In this document: one piece after another, positions 20,136 through 29,443 of the stretch
Layout: each line of letters opens with the position of its first letter
Numbering within the stretch: position 1 is the stretch's first letter
NCBI GenBank assembly: GCA_027024145.1
Contig: JALVTF010000040.1
Span: forward strand, 1-37,775
Direction: 5' to 3'
Length of the DNA: 37,775 bases
Origin: Campylobacterales bacterium
GTDB lineage: Bacteria > Campylobacterota > Campylobacteria > Campylobacterales > Nitratiruptoraceae
The notes under the pieces: generated by a model
Told to the model about the DNA's origin: nothing
Databases searched by the model: none
Seen by the model: the letters and a program-made list of their open reading frames with translations, nothing else
Program-made: the position numbers and the translations under genes

Positions 20136-22103
20136 ATGCGGTTCATCTTTGTAGCTTTGCTCTTTTTTTGTTTCGCTTTTGGCGATATCAACAAAACCAT
20201 TATTTATGAGAACAACATCACTCTTTACCAAAATCTCACAAAAGAGCTCAATGCAAGCGACCCCGCGTATGCGCTGCAAAAAACCCTCTTGCGAAAAATC
20301 GTTCAAATCCTCACACCCAAAAAGAGCACACTCTTCGCTCCCCAGACGAAAGACGCGCAAAAATATATAGCAAGCTTCATGCAGCTCAATGCACTTTTGG
20401 CCAAAGCTTCACAGGCTCAAGAGGAGATAGGCCGCATCGATGCGATGCTCGAAGATATCAAGAGCGATATGGAAAACAATTCCACCCTCACCACGCAGTT
20501 GGAATACGCCTACTATCTCAAAAGGCGCAAAGCCTTGCAATCTTTTATCCAAAAGGTACAACAACATCAAAAAGCGTGGCTCTCTGAGTTTATAGCACCC
20601 CTCAATAGACTCTCCTTCGCCCCCTCAGCCAAAAAGCTCCAGGCTCTCACCAAAGAGCTGGCAGCATTCGATGCCAAACTCAAAAGACTGGATTTAGAAT
20701 ATAAACGCTGGGAGATACTTCAAGACAAGGCCAAAATGGCCCGCACGCAAAAGTACATCGCGCTCTATCGTAAAAAAAAGCTCGCCACCGCTAAAAAAAT
20801 CCTCTCCTTGCAGTTGGCATCTTTTTTCCACGCCTTGCGTGCCAAAGACCCACAGGCTGTCCAAATTGCGCACCGCATCACCGATTTTGTCCGCAAAGAA
20901 CTAGGCGACAAAGCATTGGCAAAGAGCTATGAGGAGAGTTTTGCTTATCTATTGAGCGAGCGCATCGGCAGCTGGCAGATGCGGCTTTTGCAGCTAAAGA
21001 CCCAAGCATGGGCATTTTTGCATCAAAACACCTTTTTGGGAATGCCTCTGTACAAGTTTGCCGAGGCTTTGGGGATATTTTTACTCTTTTTGCTCTTTCG
21101 CAAAATCTTCGCCCTCATTATCCTTGCCACACTCAAAAAGGCAGCGACGCTCACCAAATCGCAATTTGACGACAAACTCATCGAAATCATTGAAGGCCCT
21201 CTCAAATTTTCCTTCATTATTTTGGGACTCTTCTTCGCCTTTTACATCGCAGACGTATCGAGCCCGTTCGTCGATAGACTCATCAAAAGTCTCATCATCT
21301 TTACACTCTTTTGGCTTTTGTACAATGCGGTGGTAGTCTTGGACGAAGCGATTTACGCCTTTGCGAGAAAATTTGGCCGCGAGCTCTATCGTGAAATCGG
21401 TGCTTTTTTCATAAAGACGCTCAAAATCTTCATCATCGCCATCGGTCTTGTGTCGATCCTGCAGATTTGGGATATCAACGTTAGCGCCTTTTTAGCCTCA
21501 CTGGGTCTGGGCGGTTTGGCGTTTGCACTTGCGGCCAAAGACACGGCGGCCAATCTTTTCGGGGGCCTGAGCATCCTCGCCGATCGCGCACTCAAAATAG
21601 ATGATTGGATCAAAGTGGGCGATGTAGAAGGGACTGTGGAGGAGATAGGATTGCGAACCACCAAGGTGCGCACCTTCGAAAAATCTCTCATCACCGTCCC
21701 GAACCAGATCATCGCCAACAACCCCATCGAAAACTTCTCGCGCCGCAATATTCGCCGCATCAAGATGCGCATAGGCCTCGTGTACTCCACCACACACGAG
21801 CAGATGGAAGCGATCCTAAACGGCATCAGAAATATGCTACAATCGCACCCGGGAATCGCCCAAGACGCCACGCTTCTCGTTAATTTCGACGAGTTTGGTG
21901 CAAGTGAACTCAGTATATTTATCTATTGCTTTACCAATACGGCGGACTGGGCGAAGTATCTGGCGATCAGAGAGGATATCAATCTCAAAATTATGGAGAT
22001 CGTCCAGCGCCATGGCAGCGATTTTGCGTTCCCGAGCGAATCGATCTATATAGAAAAACTCCCAAAGAACGAAGCAGATGAAAAAAATAGCGATAATCGG
22101 TAA
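20136..22103 (+). CDS. mechanosensitive ion channel, MscS family with long N-terminal coiled region
   Basis: 'FLASLGLGGLAFALAAKDTAANLFGGLSILADRALKIDDWIKVGDVEGTVEEIGLRTTKVRTFEKSLITVPNQIIANNPIENFSRR'. Confidence 0.94.
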   Translation: MRFIFVALLFFCFAFGDINKTIIYENNITLYQNLTKELNASDPAYALQKTLLRKIVQILTPKKSTLFAPQTKDAQKYIASFMQLNALLAKASQAQEEIGRIDAMLEDIKSDMENNSTLTTQLEYAYYLKRRKALQSFIQKVQQHQKAWLSEFIAPLNRLSFAPSAKKLQALTKELAAFDAKLKRLDLEYKRWEILQDKAKMARTQKYIALYRKKKLATAKKILSLQLASFFHALRAKDPQAVQIAHRITDFVRKELGDKALAKSYEESFAYLLSERIGSWQMRLLQLKTQAWAFLHQNTFLGMPLYKFAEALGIFLLFLLFRKIFALIILATLKKAATLTKSQFDDKLIEIIEGPLKFSFIILGLFFAFYIADVSSPFVDRLIKSLIIFTLFWLLYNAVVVLDEAIYAFARKFGRELYREIGAFFIKTLKIFIIAIGLVSILQIWDINVSAFLASLGLGGLAFALAAKDTAANLFGGLSILADRALKIDDWIKVGDVEGTVEEIGLRTTKVRTFEKSLITVPNQIIANNPIENFSRRNIRRIKMRIGLVYSTTHEQMEAILNGIRNMLQSHPGIAQDATLLVNFDEFGASELSIFIYCFTNTADWAKYLAIREDINLKIMEIVQRHGSDFAFPSESIYIEKLPKNEADEKNSDNR

Positions 22104-23460
22104 ACCAAACGTAGGTAAAAGCAGCCTCTTTAACCGCATCCTCAAGCAGCGCGATGCCATCATCAGCGACCAGGCAGGCACCACCAGAGATCTCAAGCGA
22201 CGCATCGTCACCATCGGCGAAAAGGAAGCCGAACTCATCGATACGGGAGGTCTCGAGGACCGCGACGAGCTTTTCGAAAAAGTAAAACAAAAGAGCCTCG
22301 AAGCCGCCAAAGATGCCGACATCATCCTCTATATGGTGGATGGTAAGATGCTGCCTGATGAAGAGGACAAAAAGATCTTTCGCTCTTTGCAAAAACTGGG
22401 TAAAGAGTTGGCACTGGTAGTAAACAAGATCGACAACGACAAAGAGGAAGAAAACGTCTGGAACTTCTACGAATTCGGCGCCGAGCATATCTTCCCCATC
22501 TCAGTGAGCCACAACCGCAAGGTCAAAAAGCTTTTGGAGTGGATAGAAGCACGGCTGCCAGCTTCAAAGACCATCCAGCTCGAAGTCGACGAAGAGCTGG
22601 ATCTGGATGAAATCCTCGCGATGGCCGAAGAAGGTCCCAAAAAAGAGGAAGAGAGAGAAATTCGCGTAGCGATCCTGGGGCGCGTGAACGTGGGAAAAAG
22701 CAGCCTGCTCAACGCACTGCTCAAAGAGGAGCGCTCGATTGTTAGCGACGTAGCGGGCACCACCATCGATACGGTGGATGAGAGCACCATCTACGAAGAT
22801 AAGGTCATCACCTTCATCGACACAGCAGGTATCCGCAGACGCGGCAAGATTGTCGGCATCGAAAAGTATGCCCTAAATCGCACCCAAAAGATGCTCGAGC
22901 GCGCCGACGTAGCGCTCTTGGTGCTCGATGCCAGCGAAGGAATAACGGAGCAGGACGAGCGCATCGCGGGCTACATCGACAAGTACAAGCTCGCTTGCAT
23001 CATCGTGCTCAATAAATGGGATATCGCCAAAAAAGAGTACAAAGAGGCCGTCCAGGAGGTACGCGATAGGCTCAAATTCCTCAGCTTCGCTCCCGTCATC
23101 ACACTCAGCGCCAAAACGCGAAAACGGGTGGACAAACTCTACGATCTCATTCTGGGGGTTTATCGCAACTACGCCAGCTGGATACCAACCGGCCAGCTCA
23201 ACCGCGTGATCAAAGAGGCGCAAATGCGCCACCAGATTCCGGCGTTCAAAGGCAAACCGGTCAAAATCCTCTATGCCACCCAGTACGATACCAAACCGCC
23301 CAAGATAGCGCTTATTATGAACAGACCCGAAGGCTTGCACTTTAGCTACAAGCGCTATCTGGTCAATACGCTAAGAGAAAATTTCGATCTGGAGGGCACA
23401 CCGGTGATTCTCAGCCCTCGCAAACGCGGAGAGCGGGAGAGCGAAGAGGAATTTGAATAA
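22078..23460 (+). CDS. der: ribosome biogenesis GTPase Der (EngA), two tandem G domains
   Basis: 'IIGKPNVGKSSLFNRI' and 'ILGRVNVGKSSLLNALL', 'DTGG' and 'DTAGIRRRGKI', 'NKID' and 'NKWD'. Confidence 0.97.
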   Translation: MKKIAIIGKPNVGKSSLFNRILKQRDAIISDQAGTTRDLKRRIVTIGEKEAELIDTGGLEDRDELFEKVKQKSLEAAKDADIILYMVDGKMLPDEEDKKIFRSLQKLGKELALVVNKIDNDKEEENVWNFYEFGAEHIFPISVSHNRKVKKLLEWIEARLPASKTIQLEVDEELDLDEILAMAEEGPKKEEEREIRVAILGRVNVGKSSLLNALLKEERSIVSDVAGTTIDTVDESTIYEDKVITFIDTAGIRRRGKIVGIEKYALNRTQKMLERADVALLVLDASEGITEQDERIAGYIDKYKLACIIVLNKWDIAKKEYKEAVQEVRDRLKFLSFAPVITLSAKTRKRVDKLYDLILGVYRNYASWIPTGQLNRVIKEAQMRHQIPAFKGKPVKILYATQYDTKPPKIALIMNRPEGLHFSYKRYLVNTLRENFDLEGTPVILSPRKRGERESEEEFE

Positions 23461-23476
23461 AATTTCTATACAATTA

Positions 23477-23653
23477 TGCAAAACTCTTTCGACTCGCTCA
23501 TGCGAGTTGCAATCTCTTGTGCCAAACGCTTTTGTTTCTTGCTAAAAAGCACGAACGCAAGCGCCCTTCGGGTTGAGCGTGCTTTTTTGGCTGCGCCACC
23601 GCAAGAAGCAATCGCTGAGATTGCAAAGCATTCGCTCGCCGAAAAGTTTTGCA
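23477..23653. repeat. ~177-bp interrupted inverted-repeat element (MITE/REP-like candidate)
   Basis: Terminal arms TGCAAAACT(23477-23485)/AGTTTTGCA(23645-23653), then TTTCG(23487-23491)/CGAAA(23640-23644), TTGCAATCTC(23507-23516)/GAGATTGCAA(23617-23626), TTCTTGC(23536-23542)/GCAAGAA(23601-23607), AAAAAGCACG(23544-23553)/CGTGCTTTTT(23578-23587). Confidence 0.8.
23544..23588. terminator. bidirectional intrinsic-terminator-like hairpin at the core of the inverted repeat
   Basis: 10-bp stem AAAAAGCACG/CGTGCTTTTT with inner CCC-TTC-GGG, followed by T6 on the + strand and preceded by A5 (T-tract on the - strand). Confidence 0.65.
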
Positions 23654-23693
23654 CTTAGACTATTTTCGATTGCACAACTGCACAAGGAGTCCT

Positions 23694-24686
23694 ATGCGAA
23701 TAGTTAGCGGAATGCGTCCGACTGGAAAACTGCACTTGGGTCACTACTTGGGAGTGCTTAAAAACTGGGTAACACTGCAAGAAAACAACGAATGCCTCTT
23801 TTTCGTCGCCGACTGGCACGCGCTGTCGACCAGCTACGAAGACAAGCTCAATCTACGCCGCCTGAGCACAGAGCTCGTACGCGACTGGCTGGCAGCCGGC
23901 ATCGATCCCGAGCGCGCCACCATCTTCATCCAAAGCCACATCAAAGAGCACGCCGAGCTCTATGTGCTCCTCAATATGATCACGCCTCTTGGATGGCTGG
24001 AGCGCAACCCCACATACAAAGACCAGCTCGCACAGATCAAAAACAAAGATATCCATACAGCAGGCTTTCTTACCTATCCCGTATTGCAAGCGGCTGACAT
24101 CATCCTCTACGATGCCGACGCCGTGCCTATCGGCGAAGACCAAAAGCCGCACCTCGAGATCACCCGCGAGATCGTGCGGCGTTTCCACCATCTCTTCGGC
24201 TGCAAAATCTTCAAAGAGCCCAAAGAGCTGCTAAGCGCCACGCCACGGCTGCCGGGTCTGGATGGCCGCAAGATGAGCAAAAGCTACAACAACGCCATCT
24301 TTCTCAGTGACACCCCCGAAGAGGTATGGACGAAACTGCGCGGCGCCAAGACCGATCCCCAGCGTGTCAAGCGCACCGATCCAGGCAACCCGGAAGTGTG
24401 CCTGATCTACGAATACCACAAGGCCTTCAGCGACGCAGAGACCATCAAAAAAGTGGAAGAGGGATGCCGCACAGCGGGTATTGGCTGCGTAGAGTGCAAG
24501 AAGTGGTGTATGGCCTCCATCGAAAAAGTCCTGGAGCCCATGCGCGAACGGCGCGAGGCGGTGAGCGAGGATATGATCGCCGAGGTGATAGCCAAAGGCG
24601 AATCTAAAGCCAAAGAAGCGGCATCGGCCAAAATGCAAGCTGTCAACAAAGCAATCTTCGAAATCCAATGCGAGGTGCAATCATGA
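23694..24686 (+). CDS. trpS: tryptophan--tRNA ligase
   Basis: 'VSGMRPTGKLHLGHYLGVLKNW', 'GRKMSKSYNNAIFL'. Start set to ATG 23694 with aaggag upstream rather than 23649. Confidence 0.96.
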   Translation: MRIVSGMRPTGKLHLGHYLGVLKNWVTLQENNECLFFVADWHALSTSYEDKLNLRRLSTELVRDWLAAGIDPERATIFIQSHIKEHAELYVLLNMITPLGWLERNPTYKDQLAQIKNKDIHTAGFLTYPVLQAADIILYDADAVPIGEDQKPHLEITREIVRRFHHLFGCKIFKEPKELLSATPRLPGLDGRKMSKSYNNAIFLSDTPEEVWTKLRGAKTDPQRVKRTDPGNPEVCLIYEYHKAFSDAETIKKVEEGCRTAGIGCVECKKWCMASIEKVLEPMRERREAVSEDMIAEVIAKGESKAKEAASAKMQAVNKAIFEIQCEVQS

Positions 24687-25030
24687 AACGCTATTTAGGA
24701 AGCAGAAAGAAACTCAAAATCTACATCGACAACGACGATCGCTATGACGGCAAACCACTGTGGCAAGCGATTTTGAACGAAGCCAAGGAGTACGGTATGG
24801 CGGGAGCCACCGTGTGTGAAGCCGTAGCCGGCATGGGAGCCCATAGCGAAATCCACACCTTTAATGTCTGGATTACGGGCCAAAAACTCCCCCTCATCAT
24901 CACGATGATCGACACCGAGGCCAAGATCCGAGGGTTTCTCTCCGCTATCGAGCCGATGCTCGAAGAGGCCTTGGTCACCCTCGAAGACATCGAGGTACTG
25001 CTCTATAAACATCCAAAGTTTGGCCAATGA
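24683..25030 (+). CDS. DUF190 domain protein
   Basis: 'LKIYIDNDDRYDGKPLWQAILNEAKEYGMAGATVCEAVAGMG' typical of DUF190; directly precedes crcB; ATG at 24683 overlaps the trpS stop. Confidence 0.9.
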   Translation: MKRYLGSRKKLKIYIDNDDRYDGKPLWQAILNEAKEYGMAGATVCEAVAGMGAHSEIHTFNVWITGQKLPLIITMIDTEAKIRGFLSAIEPMLEEALVTLEDIEVLLYKHPKFGQ

Positions 25031-25413
25031 ACGGTGCAACGATTCTTGCCGTAGGCATAGGGGGATTTTTTGGAGCAATCGCACGCTTTCTCATAGCCGG
25101 CTACGTACAAAAACTCAGCGGCATCTTCTTCCCTGTGGGGACACTTACGGTAAACGTCTTAGGGAGTTTCATCATAGGACTGCTTTTTATGTACTTCGAG
25201 CAGACCATCCACCCCACGGCCAAAGCGATGCTTGTGACAGGGTTTTTGGGTGCGCTCACTACCTTTAGCACCTTCAGTCTCGAAACCTATCTGCTCATCG
25301 AACAAGGCCTGGTAGCGAAAGCGCTTTTGAATATCGCATTAAATATAATCCTAACCCTCTCTTCAACATTTGCGGCTATAATGCTCTTCAAAAAAATCTA
25401 TGGAGGTATCTGA
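25027..25413 (+). CDS. crcB: fluoride channel CrcB (Fluc)
   Basis: 'AVGIGGFFGAIARFLIAGYV', 'FPVGTLTVNVLGSFIIGLLF', 'GFLGALTTFSTFSLE'. Confidence 0.95.
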   Translation: MNGATILAVGIGGFFGAIARFLIAGYVQKLSGIFFPVGTLTVNVLGSFIIGLLFMYFEQTIHPTAKAMLVTGFLGALTTFSTFSLETYLLIEQGLVAKALLNIALNIILTLSSTFAAIMLFKKIYGGI

Positions 25414-25646
25414 TGTACAAAATCGAAATGGACAAACTCTGCGGATGTGCCAAAAAAGATGAAAAACTCCATCCCGAGTGGCTCGACAAAGAGTACGCCA
25501 CCAAAGAAGAGGCGGAGCTTGCGGCCTTGCGCTTAGCCAACCACGCAAACGCCACCTGGTGCAAAAAGCACCGCTTCTACGCCTACGAAGATGGTGATAG
25601 CATCATCCGCATCGCAGTGGAGATGAGCTGCCCCAAAGAGGCGTAA
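25413..25646 (+). CDS. 77-aa Cys-containing conserved-looking hypothetical protein
   Basis: 'MYKIEMDKLCGCAKKDEKLHPEW...TWCKKHRFYAYEDGDSIIRIAVEMSCPKEA'; ggaggt RBS; 1-nt TGATG overlap upstream and TAATG overlap downstream. Confidence 0.8.
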   Translation: MYKIEMDKLCGCAKKDEKLHPEWLDKEYATKEEAELAALRLANHANATWCKKHRFYAYEDGDSIIRIAVEMSCPKEA

Positions 25647-26605
25647 TGTTCCGGCTGCCGCCACGCCTCCACAATCCCGAAGGTCAGCTGCGCAAGGCAG
25701 GCTTCGAGATCGAATTCGCAGGCCTGCGCCCCATCGAGGCGGCCTCGGTGGTGGTGGAGCTCTTTGGCGGCCAGACAAAAGTGATAGACGAGTATGAAAC
25801 CGTCGTCGAAGATACCCGCTACGGTCAATTTTCCATCTACCTCGATTCGGTCTATCTGCGCAAAGACAACAAGCACTACATCTTCCGTGATAGCGATCTT
25901 TTCAAAGAGCTCGTCTATACCCTCTCCGAGCTCGTGGTACCCTACGAGATCGTCACGCCGCCCATTCCCTTCGACAAGCTCGAAGATGTGGAGCGCGTGC
26001 GCCAAAAATTGCGAGCCAGAGGAGCCCTCGGCACCAGTGCTTCGATTCTCTACGCTTTTGGGATGCATATCAATATCGAAACCTTCTCTTTCGAGGTGCA
26101 CGACCTTTTGGCTATTTTGCAGACCTTCGTGCTGTTACAAGACTACATCATTGAAAAGATTGACGTGGATCTTACGCGCAAGCTCACCTGGTTTATCGAT
26201 CCCTTCGATAAGGAGTATATCGATCTGATCACGAAACCTGATTACAGCCCCACCAAAGAGCGCTTCATCGAAGATTACATCCTCTACAATCCCACGCGCA
26301 ATCGCGCGCTGGATATGCTCCCACTCCTTGCCTATATCGAGCCAAATATCATCCAAAAACTCCCGCCCCAAAAGCTCGCACCTCGTCCCGCCTTTCACTA
26401 TCGCTTGCCCAACTCCAAAATCGACGAAGATGATTGGTCGATAGCCTTCGAGTTCAACCAATGGAGCCTGGTAGAAAAGATAGCCTGTGATGAAGAGCGG
26501 CGCAAAGAGATCTTAGAGCTCTACCGCGATTTCCAGGATTCACCCTTTTGGTTTATCAAAGAGCTCTGGGTCGAGGCGGTGAAGAAATGGCTCGAAGAGT
26601 CGTAG
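25646..26605 (+). CDS. putative amidoligase (glutamine synthetase/GCS-like fold, Amidoligase_2-type)
   Basis: N-terminal 'GFEIEFAGLRPIEAASVVVELFGG', 'ETVVEDTRYGQFSIYLDS', 'ELVVPYEIVTPPIPFDKLEDVERVRQKLRARGALGTSASILYAFGMHINIE' as in Amidoligase_2 proteins. Confidence 0.8.
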   Translation: MFRLPPRLHNPEGQLRKAGFEIEFAGLRPIEAASVVVELFGGQTKVIDEYETVVEDTRYGQFSIYLDSVYLRKDNKHYIFRDSDLFKELVYTLSELVVPYEIVTPPIPFDKLEDVERVRQKLRARGALGTSASILYAFGMHINIETFSFEVHDLLAILQTFVLLQDYIIEKIDVDLTRKLTWFIDPFDKEYIDLITKPDYSPTKERFIEDYILYNPTRNRALDMLPLLAYIEPNIIQKLPPQKLAPRPAFHYRLPNSKIDEDDWSIAFEFNQWSLVEKIACDEERRKEILELYRDFQDSPFWFIKELWVEAVKKWLEES

Positions 26606-27231
26606 TTACTGGTTCGGAGCACAAAAGCCGCACGGCTTGGCTCTTCCTGCGATTCATCCTCAGGCTCCTTGGTGCCAAGCCGAATTTCGTCCACCCAGGA
26701 AGTGCTTCCATCCCTTCTTTCGACGCGCTGATCATCAGCGGCGGCATCGATATCTGCTCCACGCTCTACGGCGCACAGCATGAGACGCCTTGCGACGCTG
26801 CGAGAGATGCGCTGGAGATGGAGCTTTTGCAAAAAGCCATACAAAGAAACCTCTCCGTGCTCGGAATCTGCCGTGGGATGCAGCTCATCAACGTCGCCTT
26901 TGGCGGCACGCTCCATCCAGACCTATCAGCCATAGATATCGACAATCCCAACACCCCCCTTCCCCTCAAGCGCGTCCATATCATAGAACACACCAGACTC
27001 CATGCGATCCTGGGGCGCAAAACCATCCGCGTCAACTCTTTGCACCATCAGGCCATCGATAAGCTAGGAGAGAGTCTTCGCATCGCAGCATACGACGACA
27101 ACCGCATCATCCAAGCGATCGAGCACGAAACGCTCCCCATCATCGGCGTACAGTGGCATCCCGAATATCTCCCCTACTCCGCTATCCAGCGCCGCCTTTT
27201 GGGTACATTTATCCAAAATTTACCAAACTAA
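26587..27231 (+). CDS. class-I glutamine amidotransferase-like gamma-glutamyl hydrolase (peptidase C26 / PuuD-like)
   Basis: '[11 protein letters not shown]', nucleophile '[23 protein letters not shown]', '[23 protein letters not shown]', 'GVQWHPEYL'. Start at ATG 26587 (MARRVVVTG), overlapping the amidoligase end by 19 nt. Confidence 0.88.
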   Translation: MARRVVVTGSEHKSRTAWLFLRFILRLLGAKPNFVHPGSASIPSFDALIISGGIDICSTLYGAQHETPCDAARDALEMELLQKAIQRNLSVLGICRGMQLINVAFGGTLHPDLSAIDIDNPNTPLPLKRVHIIEHTRLHAILGRKTIRVNSLHHQAIDKLGESLRIAAYDDNRIIQAIEHETLPIIGVQWHPEYLPYSAIQRRLLGTFIQNLPN

Positions 27232-27234
27232 GAC

Positions 27235-27240
27235 TATAAT
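27235..27240 (+). promoter_or_regulatory. candidate -10 box TATAAT for serS
   Basis: TATAAT 22 nt upstream of the serS ATG, immediately after the preceding stop codon; RBS GGAGG at 27254-27258. Confidence 0.5.
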
Positions 27241-27262
27241 CAACAAAAACTACGGAGGCAAG

Positions 27263-28507
27263 ATGCTCGACCTCAAGGCAGTGGAGAAAAATTTCGACGA
27301 GATTGCAGCGAGACTTCGCACCAAAGGCGTGGACGAAAAGCTATTAGAAAAGCTCAAAGAACTCTTCGAAGAGTACAAAAAGCAAAAACGTGTTTTGGAA
27401 GACTTGCAAGCCAAACAAAACAGCTTCTCCAAGCTCTTTGGCCAGTATAAACGCCAAGGTAAGGATATCAGCGAACTGCGCCAAGAGCTGGAAGAAAACA
27501 AAGCCAAAATCGCGGCGCACCAAGATATCGTGCGCAAGCTCTACGAAGAGCTCGAATCCTTGGCCTTGCAAATCCCCAACGTACCAGATCCCGACGTACC
27601 CGTGGGTGAGAACGAAGAGGACAACGTGGAGATCAAGCGCGTCTTGGAGCCAAGAGCGTTCGACTTTACGCCCAAAGAGCACTGGGAATTGGGTGAAGCG
27701 CTGGATTGGATCGATTTCAAGCGAGGCGTCAAGCTGGCCAAGAGCCGCTTTAGCGTCCTCAAAAACGAAGCGGCAAGGTTAGAACGCGCCCTCATTAACT
27801 TCATGCTCGATCACAATCGCGAGTATGGATTTGAAGAGGTGTGCGTCCCTTTTATGGCAAATAGCGCCACCCTTTTGGGAACGGGACAGCTGCCAAAGTT
27901 CGAAGAGGATCTTTTCAAAGTGTGCGACGAGGATCTCTACCTCATCCCCACCGCCGAAGTACCGCTGACAAACCTCTATCGCGACGAGATCATCAAGGAT
28001 ATGGACAAGCCTATCAAACTTACAGCCTATACCCCCTGCTTTCGCAAAGAGGCCGGTAGCGGCGGCAAGGATATCAGAGGCATGATTCGTCAACACCAGT
28101 TTGACAAAGTGGAGCTCGTAGCCATCACCCGCCCCGAAGAGAGTGACGCGGTCTTCGAAGAGATGGTGGAGTGCGCCAGCAGTTTGCTTACCAAGCTGGG
28201 TCTGCCTCATCGCCACGTGATGCTCTGCACAGGGGACTTGGGTTTTAGCGCGGCCAAGACGATCGATCTGGAAGTGTGGCTTCCCGGACAGGGCAAGTAC
28301 CGCGAAATCAGCTCTATCTCCAATACGAGAGATTTCCAAGCCAGACGCGCCAAGATTCGCTTCAAAGAGGGCAAACGCAATCGTCTCGTGCATACACTCA
28401 ACGGCTCCAGCCTCGCCGTGGGCCGCACACTCGTAGCGATCATGGAAAATTATCAGACAAAAGATGGTAGGATAGAAATACCCAAAATCCTCGAAACCTA
28501 TATGTAG
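27263..28507 (+). CDS. serS: serine--tRNA ligase
   Basis: N-terminal coiled coil, '[13 protein letters not shown]', '[18 protein letters not shown]', '[26 protein letters not shown]', '[21 protein letters not shown]', '[20 protein letters not shown]'. Confidence 0.97.
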   Translation: MLDLKAVEKNFDEIAARLRTKGVDEKLLEKLKELFEEYKKQKRVLEDLQAKQNSFSKLFGQYKRQGKDISELRQELEENKAKIAAHQDIVRKLYEELESLALQIPNVPDPDVPVGENEEDNVEIKRVLEPRAFDFTPKEHWELGEALDWIDFKRGVKLAKSRFSVLKNEAARLERALINFMLDHNREYGFEEVCVPFMANSATLLGTGQLPKFEEDLFKVCDEDLYLIPTAEVPLTNLYRDEIIKDMDKPIKLTAYTPCFRKEAGSGGKDIRGMIRQHQFDKVELVAITRPEESDAVFEEMVECASSLLTKLGLPHRHVMLCTGDLGFSAAKTIDLEVWLPGQGKYREISSISNTRDFQARRAKIRFKEGKRNRLVHTLNGSSLAVGRTLVAIMENYQTKDGRIEIPKILETYM

Positions 28508-28516
28508 GATAGCACT

Positions 28517-29443
28517 ATGAAGATCAACACCTTCCTCGTCAAAACCATTCGCGATATGCTGAGCCTCGATACCATCAAACTGGCACTCCTCACCGGAGTG
28601 CCGCTGCTTTTTTTATGGATCGGGCTGGGCTGGCTCTTTTGGGATCCTGTGGTGGCACTCACGACCAAAATCATCACCTGGATACCATTTTCCATCGTGC
28701 GCGCCAACGGTGCTTTCATCATCACCTTTTTCATCTGGTTCGTAGCGGTCCTTGTGAGTTACGCCATCTTCATAGGCCTCTTTAGCGGCTTTTTACTGGG
28801 CGGCAAAAAGGAGAGTCGCTTCGAAGCCATCAACTTCACGCTGGTCTTCATCTTCTCTATTCTTTGGGCAGTGGTGATTTTATTGGAGTGGCCTACTATT
28901 AACCACGAGATTCAGCGCTTTTTGACGATTTTGCCTTTCGATACCGTGGCAAAAGGGATGGCCTGGCTGCTGGCCTTTTATCTTTTTTACAATCTCTTTT
29001 TAGTGAGCGAATACTTAGTGATTTTCGCTTTTCGCGAAGCTTTTATAAAAGCTATGATGGAGAGGCACCTTGGAGACATGGAGATAGCAAAGAGCGACAT
29101 TTCCCAGACAGCCACCTATGCGAGGCTCTATTGGAATATCTTTTGGTTTTTCATAGCATCCATCCTCATCGTGCCGATCCTCTTCATCCCTATCGCGAAC
29201 TTCTTGGCCATTTGGTTCGTCTGGGCGTGGCTCTATAAAGAGTCGGCATTTATGGGAGTATGCAGCATATTGTGCACGAAAGAGCTCTACGAAAAGATGC
29301 GCGAGCACAAAGCCTATCTCATCAGTGCCTCCCTCACGGCAGCACTGCTCAACTTCATCCCCATTATCAGCTTCTTTACGCCCTTTTTCGTGATGGATCT
29401 CTACTTTCACTGGATCATGGAGAGCAAAGCGAGCGAGGCTTAA
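28517..29443 (+). CDS. EI24-like multi-pass membrane protein
   Basis: Several TM segments; '[28 protein letters not shown]', '[19 protein letters not shown]'. The EI24 family assignment is by resemblance only. Confidence 0.6.
   Translation: MKINTFLVKTIRDMLSLDTIKLALLTGVPLLFLWIGLGWLFWDPVVALTTKIITWIPFSIVRANGAFIITFFIWFVAVLVSYAIFIGLFSGFLLGGKKESRFEAINFTLVFIFSILWAVVILLEWPTINHEIQRFLTILPFDTVAKGMAWLLAFYLFYNLFLVSEYLVIFAFREAFIKAMMERHLGDMEIAKSDISQTATYARLYWNIFWFFIASILIVPILFIPIANFLAIWFVWAWLYKESAFMGVCSILCTKELYEKMREHKAYLISASLTAALLNFIPIISFFTPFFVMDLYFHWIMESKASEA

Noticed and set aside
23466-23658. 60-62 aa ORFs on both strands between der and trpS
   Set aside because: They lie entirely inside the inverted-repeat element and both begin MQN because of the terminal arm; no RBS; better explained as palindrome by-products.
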